A program made the position numbers and the translations under genes. Below the pieces are notes generated by a model. It searched no databases and had not been told where the DNA came from. It saw only the letters and a program-made list of their open reading frames with translations. DNA of 15,608 nt from assembly GCA_937967805.1 (NCBI GenBank), contig CALBTC010000251.1, positions 1 to 15,608 of the forward strand, written 5' to 3'. Positions 12,836-15,608 of this stretch are shown here, piece after piece; positions within the stretch are counted from its first letter, which is position 1; every line of letters starts with the position of its first letter. Source of the DNA: an uncultured Anaerolineaceae bacterium (GTDB taxonomy: Bacteria; Chloroflexota; Anaerolineae; Promineifilales; Promineifilaceae).

Positions 12836-15608
12836 ATGACGCCATTTTTCATTGCCCTTATTGTTTTTGCCCTCGCCCTCTTATTCATATTTAAAAATCC
12901 ATGGCATTGGCAACCATCCACCATAAGTCGTTTGGGCCGGTTTGCCCTTTTCATGTTCATTGCCACAGCTCTTATGATTGCCAGTGATGGTCTGGTCAAG
13001 GCGCAAACCGATCCTCTGCTGGAAATCACCAAGGATTTTGGTGGCAGCACGGCGGTTGATGTGGCGTCTGGCGAAGAGTTTACCTATTATATTGCTTACC
13101 GCTGCGCCAGCATTTTGTTTGACTGCACCAATACCGCTATAACGGACGTGCTGCCGCCCGAGGTGGCCTATATTGCCGGTACGGGCCCGGTTGGCGACAT
13201 CACGGCCATCAACTATGATAGCGGCAGCCACACCGTCACCGTTGATTTTGTAGAACCATTGGGCGCAGGCTCCACAGGTATCCTGGAAATCAGCGTCAGA
13301 TTCCCTCCGGGTACGCTGCCGGGCACAACGGCCGTCAATCAGGCAACCAGCTCGACCGATGGCGGCACCTTCGACAGTAACATCGTGACGGCCACGGCGA
13401 CCGGCGCGTTTGAAATGTATATCAACAAATCCGTGGCCAACGACTTCGACGATGGCGTCATAAGCAGCGATTTCACCACGAACTACACGCTCAGCGTTTG
13501 TAACCCCGACGAAATTGGTGGTGTAAACTTAACCAATACTACCATTACCGATACCCTTCCTGTTGAGGCGACCTTCGTGAGCGCCAGCCACAGTGGTGTT
13601 TATGATCCGTTTGACCACACCATTACCTGGACTTACGCTTCCAACGGCGGGGGACTGCCTGATCTCATTCAGGTAACGGATAGCTGTTCCCTGAACCTGG
13701 CTGTGAATGTTCGCTTTGATCCCAATGGCCCAGACGGCACACCGTCCACCGGCGATGAGCCAATCGCAGGCAATACCGCCACAAACATCATGGAGATTAT
13801 AGGTACGCCAGAAGACGGTTCGCCTGATTTTGTGGCTTCCGATTCGGTTGGTATTTTGCTAATTGAGCCTTATTTTGATGACGGCAACGGCAAAAGTGCC
13901 GGCAGTCCCTCCAGCTATATCGCCCGTCCTATTGAAGAGCTGCCCGGCGGAGATGTCAATTACTCCGTCAGCTACACCAATGAGGGTACCATTACGGCCA
14001 CCAACGTGACCTTAACGGATGTGCTGCCGTCCCAGGTGCGGGTAGAATCCATCCAGATTTCCCCTGTTGTTGATCCGGCCAACGGCTTTTATGAGACGAA
14101 TAGCAGCCCCGGCGTTTGGCTGCAATTTCCCGGCAACGGATATACGGTTGGGGCGACGGTGCCGGTGACAACGGCCGTAACCGCCAGCCCCAACGATATC
14201 GAACTCTCCCCCGGCGACTTTGTCACCGGCATTCGCTGGGAACTGGGCGACGTACCCCCCGGCACGGCTACCTGGTCGGCCAACATCGCCACGTTCATTG
14301 ACCCTGGCGTGGCGGGGAATGTGACCTTTGCCAACTGCGCCACAACATTTGCCGACTACGTTGAAGGCGGCACGCCCGATACATCAATTAACACTGAGTG
14401 CGTCAACGTTACCACCATCGACGTCCGGGCGATTCCCCGCGTGCGCAAAACCGCCAGTGAGGACAGCCTGCTGCCCGGTGAGGTCACCCAATTCACACTG
14501 GAAGTTTACAATCCTGTCCAGGCCCACAACAACGTTGTGGCCCCGCTAACCCTGGCCGATTTGCTGCCCGAGCGTATGGATGTTGTTGTGGCTGATCCTG
14601 CAGACCAGAGCGGCTATCGTTTGCCCACTGCCCAGGAAATCACCGACGGCGACTGGTTTACCTTTTCTGCCACCGACAGTGCGCCGGCCCCCACTTACGT
14701 TTTCACCCCCACCTTCAACGCCGAAAATGACACGCTGCTCCGCTGGGAGTGGCCTGCGCCGTACCAAATGGCGCCAGGCGAATCGATTACCATCAACTTC
14801 TACGCGCGCGTTCTCGACTACACGGTTCCCCAAAGCCTGGGCAATGATGGCATCCTCCTTTGGGATGATGGGGCCACCAATAACGCTTTGGCCTGTGACG
14901 GCAGTGATGGCGTCAACAGTTACACCGACGCCGACGATGTTGATCAAGACAGTGACGCCGGAGAGCTGGGCTGTTTTGTCACAACGGCCGTGACGGTGGA
15001 AGCCTTTTTGGCCATGGATTCCCAGAAATTTGTCGATGGCACTCTGGATGTGAATCCGGGCTGGACCGACTACGACTACACCGTCACCGGCGGCGCTGTC
15101 GATTACCGCATGCTGATCACCAACACCAGCAACATTACCGCGACCAACATTGTGGCTTACGACATCTTCCCCTATGTTGGCGACACCGGCACGATTGACC
15201 CGTCCAGCCGCGGCAGTGAATGGCGCCCCCATCTCATTTTCCCCATCACCGATACGATGGGCCTCCCCCTGACCATCGCTTACAGCCAGAGCACCAATCC
15301 CTGCCGCCCGGAAATTTTGCCCAGCGGCCCGGCAGGCTGCACCGACGATTGGTCCACCACGCCTCCGGCAGACATCACCACCGTTCAGGCTGTACGCTTT
15401 GAATTTTGTGACACCGGCGGCTGCCTGGAACTGCCGCCCGATAACGGCGCGGGCGGCGGCACGCTGGAATTTAGCTGGCATATGGTCGCTCCAAACAATG
15501 CGGCCGTAGGCGATGTGGCCTGGAACTCATTTGGCTTTACCGCCGAGGGCAGCGGTTTAAAGCTGTTGCCTGCCGAACCCATTCGCGTGGGTATTGAATT
15601 AGCTGCCA
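12836..15608 (+). CDS. DUF11-repeat surface protein, 5' part (continues beyond window)
   Basis: ATG at 12836 opens a frame that runs uninterrupted to the right edge, 924 codons. AAGGA eight bases upstream supports the start. The N-terminus has two hydrophobic stretches (about residues 3-19 and 36-50) separated by 'KNPWHWQPSTISRLGR'; cleavage probably follows 'VKAQ' near residue 57. The rest is a series of beta-sandwich repeats of the DUF11/SdrD-like type, each with a K-x-x-... start, a 'YTLSVCNP' or 'YSVSYTNEG' strand and a '(A)TNVTLTDVLP' signature, beginning near residues 63, 207, 355, 530 and 730. Such proteins are cell-surface or sheath proteins with adhesion or structural roles. The acidic, Thr-rich composition and few Cys fit export. 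The C-terminal anchor is not visible. The two N-terminal hydrophobic segments are unusual for a plain signal peptide. Confidence 0.87.
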   Translation, partial: MTPFFIALIVFALALLFIFKNPWHWQPSTISRLGRFALFMFIATALMIASDGLVKAQTDPLLEITKDFGGSTAVDVASGEEFTYYIAYRCASILFDCTNTAITDVLPPEVAYIAGTGPVGDITAINYDSGSHTVTVDFVEPLGAGSTGILEISVRFPPGTLPGTTAVNQATSSTDGGTFDSNIVTATATGAFEMYINKSVANDFDDGVISSDFTTNYTLSVCNPDEIGGVNLTNTTITDTLPVEATFVSASHSGVYDPFDHTITWTYASNGGGLPDLIQVTDSCSLNLAVNVRFDPNGPDGTPSTGDEPIAGNTATNIMEIIGTPEDGSPDFVASDSVGILLIEPYFDDGNGKSAGSPSSYIARPIEELPGGDVNYSVSYTNEGTITATNVTLTDVLPSQVRVESIQISPVVDPANGFYETNSSPGVWLQFPGNGYTVGATVPVTTAVTASPNDIELSPGDFVTGIRWELGDVPPGTATWSANIATFIDPGVAGNVTFANCATTFADYVEGGTPDTSINTECVNVTTIDVRAIPRVRKTASEDSLLPGEVTQFTLEVYNPVQAHNNVVAPLTLADLLPERMDVVVADPADQSGYRLPTAQEITDGDWFTFSATDSAPAPTYVFTPTFNAENDTLLRWEWPAPYQMAPGESITINFYARVLDYTVPQSLGNDGILLWDDGATNNALACDGSDGVNSYTDADDVDQDSDAGELGCFVTTAVTVEAFLAMDSQKFVDGTLDVNPGWTDYDYTVTGGAVDYRMLITNTSNITATNIVAYDIFPYVGDTGTIDPSSRGSEWRPHLIFPITDTMGLPLTIAYSQSTNPCRPEILPSGPAGCTDDWSTTPPADITTVQAVRFEFCDTGGCLELPPDNGAGGGTLEFSWHMVAPNNAAVGDVAWNSFGFTAEGSGLKLLPAEPIRVGIELAA

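Noticed and set aside
14546..15481. Long minus-strand open frame (311 codons) antisense to the DUF11 gene
   Set aside because: The plus strand has a continuous frame with clear DUF11 repeats; the antisense product has no recognisable domain and is a shadow of biased codon use.

Overview
The window looks like a piece of a free-living, roughly 55% GC bacterial chromosome, most probably a member of the Chloroflexota (Anaerolineae/Ardenticatenia type). That is an inference from the gene mix: large secreted multidomain proteins with Thr/Pro-rich linkers, a TAP-type lipoprotein hydrolase, PA14 plus SH3b and DUF11 surface proteins, and a methylmalonyl-CoA mutase small subunit. No rRNA, tRNA, CRISPR array or intact mobile element was seen.

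Layout. The left edge (1-723, +) is the C-terminal end of a secreted protein: a tandemly repeated Thr/Pro linker followed by a DNRLRE/CBM96-like domain. A perfect 40-bp palindrome (751-790) separates it from two minus-strand metabolic genes, an aldo/keto reductase (796-1653) and a methylmalonyl-CoA mutase small subunit (1737-3620), which have an imperfect palindromic repeat element between them. A 443-bp divergent region (3621-4063) carries a strong plus-strand promoter, a structured leader with a terminator-like hairpin and a 50-codon leader ORF, all ahead of a Kef/CPA2-type cation:proton antiporter with TrkA-N and TrkA-C domains (4064-5980). Convergent to it are a macrolide-type (GT1) glycosyltransferase (6058-7278, apparently starting at a non-canonical ATT) and a small membrane protein (7393-7926). 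The latter has a consensus promoter overlapped by an operator-like palindrome of DtxR/MntR type. An inverted-repeat element lies between these two genes and supplies the membrane protein's last codons.

The right half is exported-protein territory: a lipoprotein alpha/beta hydrolase of the TAP family (8247-10352, +), a PA14x3-SH3bx2 secreted protein (10518-12296, -), and the first 924 codons of a large DUF11-repeat surface protein (12836 to the right edge, +). Noncoding stretches here hold several perfect inverted repeats.

The most unusual signal runs through the whole window. The 8-bp palindrome ACGGCCGT occurs 23 times by hand count, against about 0.3 expected from base composition. It falls in all three reading frames of genes on both strands and also between genes. 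It behaves like a highly iterated palindrome (comparable in style to cyanobacterial HIP1) rather than a codon or protein motif. Other second-look items are the antiporter leader, the palindromic operator, a seven-unit heptanucleotide array inside the mutase gene, and the ATT start of the glycosyltransferase.
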